DNA of 64,000 bases. Origin: Labilibaculum sp. (GTDB lineage: Bacteria; Bacteroidota; Bacteroidia; Bacteroidales; Marinifilaceae). Numbering within the stretch: the first letter of the stretch is position 1; every line of letters begins with the position of its first letter. This document shows positions 9,432 to 17,804 of the stretch, piece by piece. The notes beneath the pieces were generated by a model, which did no database searches, was not told the origin of the DNA, and was given only the letters and a program-made list of their open reading frames with translations. The position numbers and the translations under genes were made by a program. Location of the stretch: positions 54,137 through 118,136 of the forward strand of contig JAEINT010000020.1 in assembly GCA_016342745.1 (NCBI GenBank). The letters run 5' to 3'.

Positions 9432-11018
9432 ATGAGCAATTATTTAAAGCCTTTAATTTTTGCTATGGCATTGCTTGTTTCAACAAGTAGCATAGCTCAA
9501 GACAAGTCTGACTGGAAAAATGGTGTTCCTGAAGGCTGTACAACCATAACTGTTGGTAAAATGGCTACTGCAGATGGATCAGTAATCACATCTCACACAG
9601 ATGATAGTCATCGTACAAGGGCCTGGATGGACGTTACACCTGCACAAAAGCATGGCAAGGGAAGTAAATTTGATTTATTTGAACGTTCGGCCTACGATAG
9701 TTTGGCAATGCCTACTTATCAGCACAAAAAAATTGGTGAAATCGATCAAGTAGAAAAAACATATCAGTTTTTGAACACTGCTTATCCTTGCATAAATGAA
9801 AAGCAATTGGCTATTGGAGAGTCTACATTTGGTGGACGCGAAGAGTTGTTTTCTAAAGAATGTTTAATTGATTGTCAGCGTTTGCAACAATTGATGCTAG
9901 AAAGATGTTCATCTGCTCGCGAAGCAATTCGTTTAGCTGATGATTTACTTCAAAAATACGGATGGCGCGATTACGGAGAGTGCCTTACTATTGCCGACAA
10001 AAAAGAAGTTTGGCATTTCGAAGTTGTTGGACCTGGCAAAGGAAAAGTTGGTGCAATTTGGGTTGCTCAAAGGGTTCCTAACGATCATATTTCAGTAAAT
10101 GCTAATGCTAGTACCATTAAAGAAATTGACTTAAACAACAGCGATTATTTTATGGCTTCTGCAAATATTTTTGAAGTAGCTAAAGAAAATGGCTGGTGGA
10201 AAGAAGGAGAAACCTTTAAATGGAATTATGTTTATGCTCCAAAAAGTCGTTTATCATTAGCATCAAGAAGAAGAGAATGGCGAGTACTTTCAATGGCTGC
10301 TCCTTCATTAAATTTAGACGCAAATGATAAAGACTACCCTTTCTCGGTTAAACCTGATGAAAAAGTGACAATGGATAAATTGGTAGAGATCTTTAAAGAT
10401 TACTACGAAGGAACTCCTTACAACTTTGTAAAAAACATTATGCAAGCTGATAAAGATGGTAAGCAAGTTTTATCTCCTTTTGCAAATCCTTTTATGCCCT
10501 ACGATATGAACAGACTATTTGGTGTAAATGGAGGTTGGAACGAACTTGGAGAAAGAACAATTGCCAGATGGTATACCATGTATGCAACCATTATTCAATG
10601 TCGTGATTGGATGCCTGATGAAATTGGTGGAATTGTTTGGTTGGCTCAAGACAATGTAGCTACATCAATATACATTCCTGTTTATGCAGGTACTACAGAT
10701 TTGGCTGAAAGTTACAAAGCTAAGGCAAGAAGAACTGGATACAGTCGAAAATCAGCATGGTGGGCTTTCAACCGTTTAGGAACATTATCTGCTCAACGTT
10801 GGGGCGATATGCGTCATGATATCGATGAAGTATTTATTCCTCTTCAAAAAAGTTATTTCGAAGAACAGGTTAAAGTTGATGAACAATTCATGAGTTTAAG
10901 CAAGAAAAAAAGAACGGAATTCTTAACCAACAGAACCATTCAGTTAGGAAATGAAGTTGTTGAAAAAGCTTGGGAAATTGGTGATGGTATTTGGACCAAA
11001 TACGACGAAAAGTTTTAA
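9432..11018 (+). CDS. Secreted C69-family dipeptidase
   Basis: 528 residues with a Sec signal peptide (LIFAMALLVSTSSIAQ, cleaved about residue 22). Soon after comes GVPEGCTTITVGKMATADGS; Cys36 is the expected N-terminal nucleophile of the mature enzyme. Further family hallmarks are HTDDSHRTRAW, the ESTFGGREELF stretch and YGWRDYGECLTIADKKEVWHFE split over neighbouring strands. Peptidase family C69 (PepD-like, N-terminal nucleophile hydrolase fold) cleaves dipeptides. In Bacteroidota these are periplasmic or outer-membrane associated and serve peptide nutrition. It follows cvfB closely and is ended by a strong hairpin terminator. Confidence 0.92.
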   Translation: MSNYLKPLIFAMALLVSTSSIAQDKSDWKNGVPEGCTTITVGKMATADGSVITSHTDDSHRTRAWMDVTPAQKHGKGSKFDLFERSAYDSLAMPTYQHKKIGEIDQVEKTYQFLNTAYPCINEKQLAIGESTFGGREELFSKECLIDCQRLQQLMLERCSSAREAIRLADDLLQKYGWRDYGECLTIADKKEVWHFEVVGPGKGKVGAIWVAQRVPNDHISVNANASTIKEIDLNNSDYFMASANIFEVAKENGWWKEGETFKWNYVYAPKSRLSLASRRREWRVLSMAAPSLNLDANDKDYPFSVKPDEKVTMDKLVEIFKDYYEGTPYNFVKNIMQADKDGKQVLSPFANPFMPYDMNRLFGVNGGWNELGERTIARWYTMYATIIQCRDWMPDEIGGIVWLAQDNVATSIYIPVYAGTTDLAESYKAKARRTGYSRKSAWWAFNRLGTLSAQRWGDMRHDIDEVFIPLQKSYFEEQVKVDEQFMSLSKKKRTEFLTNRTIQLGNEVVEKAWEIGDGIWTKYDEKF

Positions 11019-11040
11019 TCTTCATAAGAATATAAAAAGT

Positions 11041-11072
11041 GAGAGTAGTCATTATGGCTACTCTTTTTTTTG
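11041..11072 (+). terminator. Rho-independent terminator after the C69 peptidase
   Basis: Arms AGAGTAG (11042-11048) and CTACTCT (11058-11064) form a hairpin immediately followed by a run of T, about 25 nt after the peptidase stop codon. Confidence 0.88.
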
Positions 11073-11096
11073 TCTTATCATCAACACAATCACCTA

Positions 11097-11129
11097 TTTA
11101 TTATTCTAAAAACATTAATACTATCTTTG
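11097..11129 (+). promoter_or_regulatory. Bacteroidota-type promoter of the FAD monooxygenase gene
   Basis: TATCTTTG at 11122-11129 is an exact match to the -7 consensus TAnnTTTG. A TTTA at 11097-11100, 21 nt upstream, stands in for the -33 TTTG. It predicts transcription from about 11136 and a leader of about 27 nt before the ATG at 11163. Confidence 0.7.
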
Positions 11130-11162
11130 TAGCGGATTTTAAAATCTTTTTATCTGCAAAAC

Positions 11163-12302
11163 ATGAAGAAAGGAATTATTATTGGAGGTGGAATTGCTGG
11201 TTTAACTGCAGCAATAGCGATGGAGCAAGCTGGAATTGATTTTACCGTTTACGAAGCTGCTCCTGAATTGAAGCCCTATGGCGCTGGCATTTGGATGGCA
11301 CCTAATGCCATGCAAGTATTTGACAAGCTAGGTGTAAAGCAAGCTGTTAAAAATGCTGGCATTGAGTTGGAAAAGGTAGATATAACTGATGAGAATTTGA
11401 ATTTAATTCATGGTTTAAACCTGAAGAAAATTAAAGCCAAATTTGGCTCATCAATTGTAGCTGTTCATCGAGCCAGACTTCAACAAGTTCTTTATTCCTT
11501 TGTAAATCCTGACAAGGTAATTCTAAACAAAGCACTGGTTTCTTTACAAGAAAAGGATGGAAAAGTTGTTCTACATTTTGCAGATGAAACTGTTATTGAA
11601 GCAGACTTTGTAATAGGTGCAGATGGAGCCAATTCAAGGGTTCGCCAACAGATTATGCCTGAAATTCATTTACGATATTCTGGTCAGACATGTTGGAGAG
11701 GTTTGGTTACGCATACGCTTCCAGATCAATGGAAAAATGCAACTCTTGAACTTTGGGGCAACCAATTGCGTTTTGGGTTAGCCGAAATGGCCGATGAACA
11801 AATCTATTGGTTTGCTGTTAAAACAGCTCCTGAGAATGGAGTTGATGAAACCAAAGACATAAAAAGCTATCTGAAAGAAGAATTTAAAGACTTTAAAGGT
11901 CCAGTTCAAGAACTGATAGAAGCAACACCTCATTTCATGATTCGAAGAACCGATTTACATGATTTACCAGGAGCAAAAAAATGGCATCAATCAAAAATTT
12001 GTTTGATTGGTGATGCTGCTCATGCTGCAACGCCCAATTTAGGTCAAGGTGGAGCTCAAGCCGTCGAAGATGCTTACACATTGGTTCAAGAATTACATAA
12101 AAGCCAAACTCCTGAATATGCATTTGATTCCTTTCAGAAAAAAAGGTACAACAAAGTAAAACGGATCATTTTCGGCTCTTATTGGATTGGAAATGTTGCA
12201 CACTGGAAATATTTTAAGGGAATTCGAAATTTCTTCCTACGAAATACTCCTTCATTTATTGAAGAAAGCCAACTAAATAGTATTTATCGTATTGATGATT
12301 AA
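11163..12302 (+). CDS. FAD-dependent aromatic-ring-type monooxygenase (UbiH/salicylate hydroxylase superfamily)
   Basis: 379 residues. It begins with an FAD-binding Rossmann motif, GGGIAGLTAAIAMEQAG (residues 7-23), ending at an acidic residue (YEAAPEL). The second FAD/NADH motif is VIGADGANSRVR near residue 155, and the third is CLIGDAAHAATPNLGQGG near residue 285. These three motifs define group A flavoprotein monooxygenases, which hydroxylate aromatic or polyketide-like substrates with NAD(P)H and O2. Relatives of this size in Bacteroidota are usually annotated only as FAD-dependent monooxygenases, so the substrate is unknown. Its own promoter and the preceding terminator make it an independent unit; the glutathione peroxidase gene follows 60 nt downstream on the same strand. 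Confidence 0.88.
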   Translation: MKKGIIIGGGIAGLTAAIAMEQAGIDFTVYEAAPELKPYGAGIWMAPNAMQVFDKLGVKQAVKNAGIELEKVDITDENLNLIHGLNLKKIKAKFGSSIVAVHRARLQQVLYSFVNPDKVILNKALVSLQEKDGKVVLHFADETVIEADFVIGADGANSRVRQQIMPEIHLRYSGQTCWRGLVTHTLPDQWKNATLELWGNQLRFGLAEMADEQIYWFAVKTAPENGVDETKDIKSYLKEEFKDFKGPVQELIEATPHFMIRRTDLHDLPGAKKWHQSKICLIGDAAHAATPNLGQGGAQAVEDAYTLVQELHKSQTPEYAFDSFQKKRYNKVKRIIFGSYWIGNVAHWKYFKGIRNFFLRNTPSFIEESQLNSIYRIDD

Positions 12303-12362
12303 ATGAATTGGCATCTGAACAAAAAAGGTTCTAAATTGTTAATCAATTAAAATAGAAGCATT

Positions 12363-12902
12363 ATGAAAAAAGTATTTACAATTATAGCCTTATCCGTTTT
12401 TGTAGCATTTACAGCAATAGCACAGGACGGAATTCATCAATTTACGGTAAAAGCAATTGATGGTACGAACTTCAACTTTGCTGATTTAAAAGGGAAAAAA
12501 GTGATGGTAGTGAACACTGCTTCCAAATGTGGATTAACTCCTCAATACGAATTATTAGAAGCTTTGTACAAAGAATACCAAGATCAAGACTTTGTAATTG
12601 TAGGCTTCCCAGCCAACAATTTCTTAAAACAAGAACCTGGAACAGATCAAGAAATTAAAGATTTTTGCAACAAAAATTATGGTGTTACTTTTCCTATGAT
12701 GTCAAAAATATCAGTAAAAGGAGATGATATGCATCCCTTGTATACTTGGCTCACACAAAAATCTGAAAATGGAACAATAGATTCTAAAGTAAAATGGAAC
12801 TTTCAGAAATATTTGATTGACGAAAACGGAAAATTGATAGATGTACTATCACCTAGAGACAAACCAAATAGTGAAAAAGTAATTTCGTGGTTGAATAAAT
12901 AA
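12363..12902 (+). CDS. Exported glutathione peroxidase family protein
   Basis: 179 residues with a Sec signal peptide (IIALSVFVAFTAIAQ, cleavage about residue 20), so periplasmic. The thioredoxin-fold core has the GPx motif VVNTASKCGLTPQ with peroxidatic Cys56 rather than selenocysteine, the Gln in KQEPG and the Trp-Asn pair in KWNFQKYLI that complete the catalytic tetrad. The second signature region reads GFPANNF, where many thioredoxin-dependent relatives have Cys (FPCNQF); the usual resolving cysteine therefore appears absent. Probable role is reduction of peroxides or lipid hydroperoxides in the periplasm; the electron donor is not evident. Confidence 0.92.
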   Translation: MKKVFTIIALSVFVAFTAIAQDGIHQFTVKAIDGTNFNFADLKGKKVMVVNTASKCGLTPQYELLEALYKEYQDQDFVIVGFPANNFLKQEPGTDQEIKDFCNKNYGVTFPMMSKISVKGDDMHPLYTWLTQKSENGTIDSKVKWNFQKYLIDENGKLIDVLSPRDKPNSEKVISWLNK

Positions 12903-12910
12903 AACATTAC

Positions 12911-12940
12911 AAAAAAAAGAGATACGAATCGTATCTCTTT
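12911..12940 (-). terminator. Terminator of the ORF6N gene
   Basis: A perfect inverted repeat with 12-bp arms (12916-12927 and 12929-12940) is followed on the minus strand by a T run. It touches the stop codon of the minus-strand ORF6N gene and lies just after the glutathione peroxidase stop, so it may act in both directions. Confidence 0.82.
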
Positions 12941-13482
12941 CACTTATCGTTAGGCTTAAAACCTATTTGTTGTCGAGGTATTAAATTATTTTTTTTTTCT
13001 ATCAATTCATCAAGGTACGTGAATACCAATTCTATATTCTTATCTTGATTATCAAGCTTTTTTTTAATTTCCTCAATTTCCAATTTCACACTTAAACGAT
13101 CTGTTAATACCTCTCTGATCTTAGTAAAGATCCGCATTATTTGAATATTAACATCAATTGCCCGATCACTATTTAAAATACCAGATAGCATAGCAACTCC
13201 CTGTTCTGTAAAAGCATATGGCAAACTTCTTGCCCCTCCCCAACTTGATATTCCAAATTGGAATTTCAAGTTATCAAACTCCTCTTTTGTTAATTGAAAC
13301 ATAAAATCTTCAGGAAAACGCTTGCTATTTCTTTTAACAGCTTTGTTTAAATTCCCTGTTAAAACATCGTACAGTTCAGCTAAATCCCTATCAAGCATAA
13401 CCTTTACCTCTCTAATAAAGTATATTTTATTGCTAATTATCTCATCAGATAACATTAGGTTGTTTTCGAGTTCTTTTGTCAT
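12940..13482 (-). CDS. ORF6N domain protein
   Basis: 180 residues. Residues about 10-100 match the ORF6N domain: IYFIREVKVMLDRDLAELY, then LNKAVKRNSKRFPEDFMFQL and YAFTEQGVAMLSGILNSDRA. The C-terminal third is a charged helix likely to form a coiled coil (about 125-165). ORF6N is a KilA-N-like DNA-binding domain common in phages and chromosomes of Bacteroidota. The usual LYGVETKRLNEQVKRN stretch here reads LYDVLTGNLNKAVKRN. Function is unknown; a phage-derived regulator or accessory factor is the usual guess. It stands alone between glutathione peroxidase (convergent) and the ABC-F gene (same strand, 56 nt away). Confidence 0.85.
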   Translation of the reverse strand: MTKELENNLMLSDEIISNKIYFIREVKVMLDRDLAELYDVLTGNLNKAVKRNSKRFPEDFMFQLTKEEFDNLKFQFGISSWGGARSLPYAFTEQGVAMLSGILNSDRAIDVNIQIMRIFTKIREVLTDRLSVKLEIEEIKKKLDNQDKNIELVFTYLDELIEKKNNLIPRQQIGFKPNDK

Positions 13483-13538
13483 TATCTTAGTTTTATGATT
13501 ACTAAAGTAATGATTTTTATTTAAGCCTAAAATTAATT

Positions 13539-15176
13539 TTATTTCTTTCTCTCCAACTCTTTAAGATTATCCATTTTCTTCTTACTCAAGAAAGAATAAA
13601 TATCTCCAAGATGCTCTTTTACCCTTTTATTGCCAAACTCGTATACTTTTTCAGCCAAACCATCAAGGAAATCACGATCGTGAGAAACCAAAATCAGTGT
13701 ACCATCAAATTCTTGTAAAGCTGTCTTTAGAATATCTTTGGTTTTCATATCCAAATGATTCGTTGGCTCATCGAGGATTAATAAATTCACTGGCTCTAAT
13801 AGTAATTTAATCATTGCCAAACGAGTTTTTTCCCCTCCTGAAAGAATCTTCACCTTCTTTGTTGAATTATCTCCACCAAACATGAAAGCACCTAATATAT
13901 CTTTAATTTTTGTTCTAACATCTCCTTTTGCAACCTCATCGATTGTCTGAAAAACAGTTAAGTTTTCATCCATTAAGGAAGCCTGGTTTTGTGCAAAGTA
14001 ACCAATCATGGTATTGTGCCCCAATGTTAATGTTCCACTATGCTGTATTTCCTCCATAATAGCTTTTACAAGAGTCGATTTTCCTTCTCCATTTTTCCCA
14101 ACAAAGGCCAACTTCTCTCCTCTTTCTATTGTAAAGTTTACACCAGAAAAAACCACATGCTCATCATATTTTTTCTCAACATCCTCAGCAATTACAGGAT
14201 AGTTTCCTGAACGAGGAGATGGTGGAAATTTTAAACGAAGTGATGAATTATCTTCCTCATCAATCTCAACAATTTCCATTTTCTCGAGCATTTTAACACG
14301 CGATTGAACAGCCAATGTCTTAGAATAAGTTCCCTTAAATCGATCAATAAAAGCCTGATTATCGGCAATTATTCTCTGCTGATCGGCAAATGCTTTTTGC
14401 TGATGAACTCTTCGATCTTTACGAAGCTCTAAGTACTCAGAGTAATTTACTTTGTAATCGTAAATTCTACCCATTGTAATTTCAATCGTTCGAGTTGTAA
14501 TCTTATCAACAAATGCCCTATCGTGAGAAATAATGACAACAGCTTTCCCCGAATTAATCAAAAAATCCTCTAACCATTGTATCGATTCAATATCCAGGTG
14601 ATTTGTAGGCTCATCTAGAAGAATCAAATCTGGCTCTTGTAAAAGAATTTTCGCTAATTCTATTCTCATTCTCCAACCACCACTAAACTCACTTGTTGGT
14701 CTGGTAAAATCTTTTCGCTCAAAACCTAAACCGATTAAAGTCTTTTCAACTTCAGCATCGTAGTTTATCTCTTCAATAGAATAATATTTTTCACTTAAAG
14801 TAGAAACATCTTCAATTAACTTGTAATAACTATCCGACTCAAAATCGGTACGTGTAGCCAATTGCTGGTTCATCTCTTCAATTTGCTTTTCCATATCGAA
14901 GATACTGGCAAATGCCTGAGCTGTTTCATCAAAAACAGTTCGTGTATTATCAGTCATTAAATGCTGAGGCAAATATGCTATCACTTTATCTTTAGGACTT
15001 CCTATTCTTCCACGAGTAGGTGTTTCAACTCCTGCAATAATTTTTAAAAGTGTTGATTTTCCAGCTCCATTCTTCCCCATTAAAGCTATTCTATCCTTTT
15101 CATTTATCACAAAAGAAATATCTTTAAATAAGGTTGTCCCTCCAAATTCAACAGCTAAAGCATCTACATTAATCAT
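13539..15176 (-). CDS. ABC-F family ribosome-associated ATPase
   Basis: 545 residues with two ABC ATPase domains and no membrane segments, the ABC-F layout. Domain 1 has Walker A GKNGAGKST, signature EFSGGWRMR and Walker B LILLDEPTNHLD. Domain 2 has GKNGEGKST, LSGGEKTR and LLILDEPTNHLD. A charged helical linker (about 235-310, YLELRKDRRVHQQKAFADQQ) corresponds to the P-site tRNA interaction motif. ABC-F proteins bind the ribosomal E site and relieve stalling or protect from antibiotics; the length and linker resemble the YbiT-like housekeeping branch more than resistance proteins, but this cannot be settled by eye. It has a near-consensus -7 promoter 22 nt upstream of the start. Confidence 0.92.
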   Translation of the reverse strand: MINVDALAVEFGGTTLFKDISFVINEKDRIALMGKNGAGKSTLLKIIAGVETPTRGRIGSPKDKVIAYLPQHLMTDNTRTVFDETAQAFASIFDMEKQIEEMNQQLATRTDFESDSYYKLIEDVSTLSEKYYSIEEINYDAEVEKTLIGLGFERKDFTRPTSEFSGGWRMRIELAKILLQEPDLILLDEPTNHLDIESIQWLEDFLINSGKAVVIISHDRAFVDKITTRTIEITMGRIYDYKVNYSEYLELRKDRRVHQQKAFADQQRIIADNQAFIDRFKGTYSKTLAVQSRVKMLEKMEIVEIDEEDNSSLRLKFPPSPRSGNYPVIAEDVEKKYDEHVVFSGVNFTIERGEKLAFVGKNGEGKSTLVKAIMEEIQHSGTLTLGHNTMIGYFAQNQASLMDENLTVFQTIDEVAKGDVRTKIKDILGAFMFGGDNSTKKVKILSGGEKTRLAMIKLLLEPVNLLILDEPTNHLDMKTKDILKTALQEFDGTLILVSHDRDFLDGLAEKVYEFGNKRVKEHLGDIYSFLSKKKMDNLKELERKK

Positions 15177-15197
15177 CTCAATAATTTAAGTGAGCCG

Positions 15198-15205
15198 CAA
15201 AGATA
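15198..15205 (-). promoter_or_regulatory. Bacteroidota -7 promoter box of the ABC-F gene
   Basis: On the minus strand this reads TATCTTTG, an exact TAnnTTTG match, 22 nt upstream of the ATG at 15176, giving a short leader. Upstream, a TTTC around 15225-15229 could be the -33 element. Confidence 0.65.
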
Positions 15206-15332
15206 ATCACTTTCAGGAAATCTGAAATTTACTTTTCACTATATCGCAAGAATATTCCATAAGAACTATATCTATGCAGACTAATTCTATAAATAGATTA
15301 TTCTTTTATGTTCCATGTAATTTGATTATCTT

Positions 15333-17786
15333 ATGATATCTTTTTTAAAACAGTATATGAAACAGCATAACAACATTAAAAATAAATTCTCCCAAAAGGC
15401 AATCACTCAGCCTTTTATAGTTGCCATACTAGTAGTCATATTAATATTCTTCATTACATTCACTTATATTAACATACGAAGCACAAAAGAAATAACAGGA
15501 AATCAAATTCAACAAATTGAAAAACTGATTATTCAATCAAAAAAAGATTATATCCAAACTGCGGTAAACAGAACAATTCAACATATTAAACTTGAAGAGA
15601 CAAGCTTGTTAGAGGAACTAAAAAGGAATAATCCTAAAATTACTAGCAAGGACACATTATTCCTTAAACAATTAAAAAGACGTTGCGCAACTCACATTAG
15701 GAATATCACTTTAAAAGATTCCGGTTACATCTGGGTAAACGAAATTTTAAACTACAATGGTGGTGATAATTATGCAATACGTAAAGTACATCCAAACCTA
15801 CCAGAAACAGAAGGTCTTTACCTTTCTACAAATTTAAAAGACACAAAGGGAAATACACCATATCTAGCAGAATTAGAAGGAATTAAACAGAATGGACAAT
15901 TGTTTTTCAAGTATTGGTTTAAAAAACCACAATCAAACCAGATTTCACAAAAACTAACCTATGCTAAATTGTATAAAAAGTTTGACTGGATTATAGCTAC
16001 AGGAGTTTATTTAGATGATGTAGAAAGTATTATCACAACAGAAATCGAAAAAGGGAAAAATGTTGCAAATCGGCAAATTGTTCTTAGCATTTTTATGATT
16101 GTTCTATCATTAATATTAGCATTAATAACTTTACTAATATTTAATGCTCGAATTAAAAGAACCGTTCAGTATTATATTAGCCAAGTAAATCAAAATGAAA
16201 AATCGCTTAATGAATTCAATGAAAACTTAGAAAAATTAGTTGAAGAAAGAACCTCCCAACTTAATGAGAGTGAACAAAGATATAAAGCTCTATTCAAAAA
16301 AAATCAGTCGGTAATGATGCTTATTGATCCATCCAACGGCAAAATTGTTGATGCAAATCAGGCCGCAATTGATTTTTATGGCTATTCTTTTGAGATCATC
16401 ACCTCAATGAAAATAAATCAAATCAATACCAATTCAAATGCTGATATTAAAAATGCAATCATAAAAACAACCACAAATAATAAGTCTTACTTTACTTTCA
16501 AACATCAGCTTGCAAGTGGTGAATTACGAGATGTGGAAGTATACTCTGAAATGCTATTCGTAAATAGAAAAGAACTTTTGTTTTCTATTATTCATGACAT
16601 ATCAGATATAAAACGAACACAACAGGAATTATTAGAAGCAAAGAAAAAAGCAGAGGAAAGTGACAAATTAAAGACTGCTTTCCTTGCCAATATGAGTCAC
16701 GAAATTAGAACTCCAATGAATGCTATTTTAGGTTTTTCTGGATTATTAGCTAGTCCTGCCAATTCTCCAGAAAAAACGAAACGCTTTATTGAAATTATTT
16801 CAAATGCAGGAGAACAGTTGATGACTATTATCAACGATATTGTTGATATTTCAAAAATTGAATCGAATCAATTAAACATTTCTCTATCTAAAATTTCAGT
16901 TAATAAAACCTTGATCAATATTTTTGATGTCTTAAAGAAAAATGCAATAGAAAGAGAAAAATACAATATTGAGTTAAAACTCCATCTACCTAAAAACGAT
17001 CAAGATTATATTATCGAAACTGATGAAATAAGATTCATACAAATCTGCAACAACCTACTAAACAATTCCTTAAAATTTACAGACAAAGGGATCATTGAAT
17101 TTGGTTATCGGAAACTAAGTAATGATGCAAAATCACATTTAGAATTCTACGTTAGAGATACTGGCTGTGGTATTCCGGAAGAAAAATTTGATGTTATTTT
17201 TGATCGTTTCTCTCAAGTTACAGATGAAATTTTTCGTGAAGGAAATGGCTTAGGACTAAGCATTACGAAAGGTTTGATTTCCCTTCTTGATGGCAAAATA
17301 AAACTTGAATCGACAGTTAATGTTGGTACTACCTTCTATTTTACCATTCCTTTAAAAGATACAAGTACTCCTGAGCCAACACCAAACATAATGTTTGACG
17401 AAAAAGAAGAATATGACTTCTCTGGTACTAAAATTATTATAGCAGAGGACGACTTAACAAGTTTCTCTTTCTTAAATGAAGTATTGCTTCATACAAATGC
17501 AACTATTCAACATGTATACAACGGGGCAGAATTATTAAAATCTTTAGAGAATAATAGTCCAGATATTATTCTTTTGGACATTAACATGCCAGTTATGAAT
17601 GGCTATCAAGCAATTAAAGAAATTCGTAAAACAGATAAAGATTTAATTGTTATAGCTCAGACAGCTTACGCCATGCAGGAAGAAAAAGAACGCATTTTAA
17701 ATGCAGGTTGTGATGACTACATATCTAAACCAATTAAGAAAAAAGATCTTTATAAAATTCTATCCAAACACATTTATCAAGAATAA
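15333..17786 (+). CDS. Membrane-bound hybrid histidine kinase (Cache-PAS-HisKA-HATPase-REC)
   Basis: 817 residues. Transmembrane segment 1 is at about 27-47 and segment 2 at about 250-272, enclosing a periplasmic single-Cache-like sensor (DSGYIWVNEIL, KVHPNLPETEG, and KLYKKFDWIIATGVYLDDVE are typical). After a coiled coil come PAS (about 325-430), HisKA with MSHEIRTPMN (phospho-acceptor His456), HATPase_c (N-box NNLLNNSLKF, DTGCGIP, NGLGLS) and a C-terminal receiver domain with acidic pocket AEDD and phospho-acceptor Asp749 in LLDINMP, plus the conserved Lys in YISKP. Cache domains of this type sense small organic acids, amines or peptides; the ligand is unknown. There is no DNA-binding output domain, so an Hpt or regulator partner is needed. 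It converges with citrate synthase, 18 nt from its stop. Confidence 0.9.
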   Translation: MISFLKQYMKQHNNIKNKFSQKAITQPFIVAILVVILIFFITFTYINIRSTKEITGNQIQQIEKLIIQSKKDYIQTAVNRTIQHIKLEETSLLEELKRNNPKITSKDTLFLKQLKRRCATHIRNITLKDSGYIWVNEILNYNGGDNYAIRKVHPNLPETEGLYLSTNLKDTKGNTPYLAELEGIKQNGQLFFKYWFKKPQSNQISQKLTYAKLYKKFDWIIATGVYLDDVESIITTEIEKGKNVANRQIVLSIFMIVLSLILALITLLIFNARIKRTVQYYISQVNQNEKSLNEFNENLEKLVEERTSQLNESEQRYKALFKKNQSVMMLIDPSNGKIVDANQAAIDFYGYSFEIITSMKINQINTNSNADIKNAIIKTTTNNKSYFTFKHQLASGELRDVEVYSEMLFVNRKELLFSIIHDISDIKRTQQELLEAKKKAEESDKLKTAFLANMSHEIRTPMNAILGFSGLLASPANSPEKTKRFIEIISNAGEQLMTIINDIVDISKIESNQLNISLSKISVNKTLINIFDVLKKNAIEREKYNIELKLHLPKNDQDYIIETDEIRFIQICNNLLNNSLKFTDKGIIEFGYRKLSNDAKSHLEFYVRDTGCGIPEEKFDVIFDRFSQVTDEIFREGNGLGLSITKGLISLLDGKIKLESTVNVGTTFYFTIPLKDTSTPEPTPNIMFDEKEEYDFSGTKIIIAEDDLTSFSFLNEVLLHTNATIQHVYNGAELLKSLENNSPDIILLDINMPVMNGYQAIKEIRKTDKDLIVIAQTAYAMQEEKERILNAGCDDYISKPIKKKDLYKILSKHIYQE

Positions 17787-17804
17787 AATCTGTAAAATAA
17801 ATCA

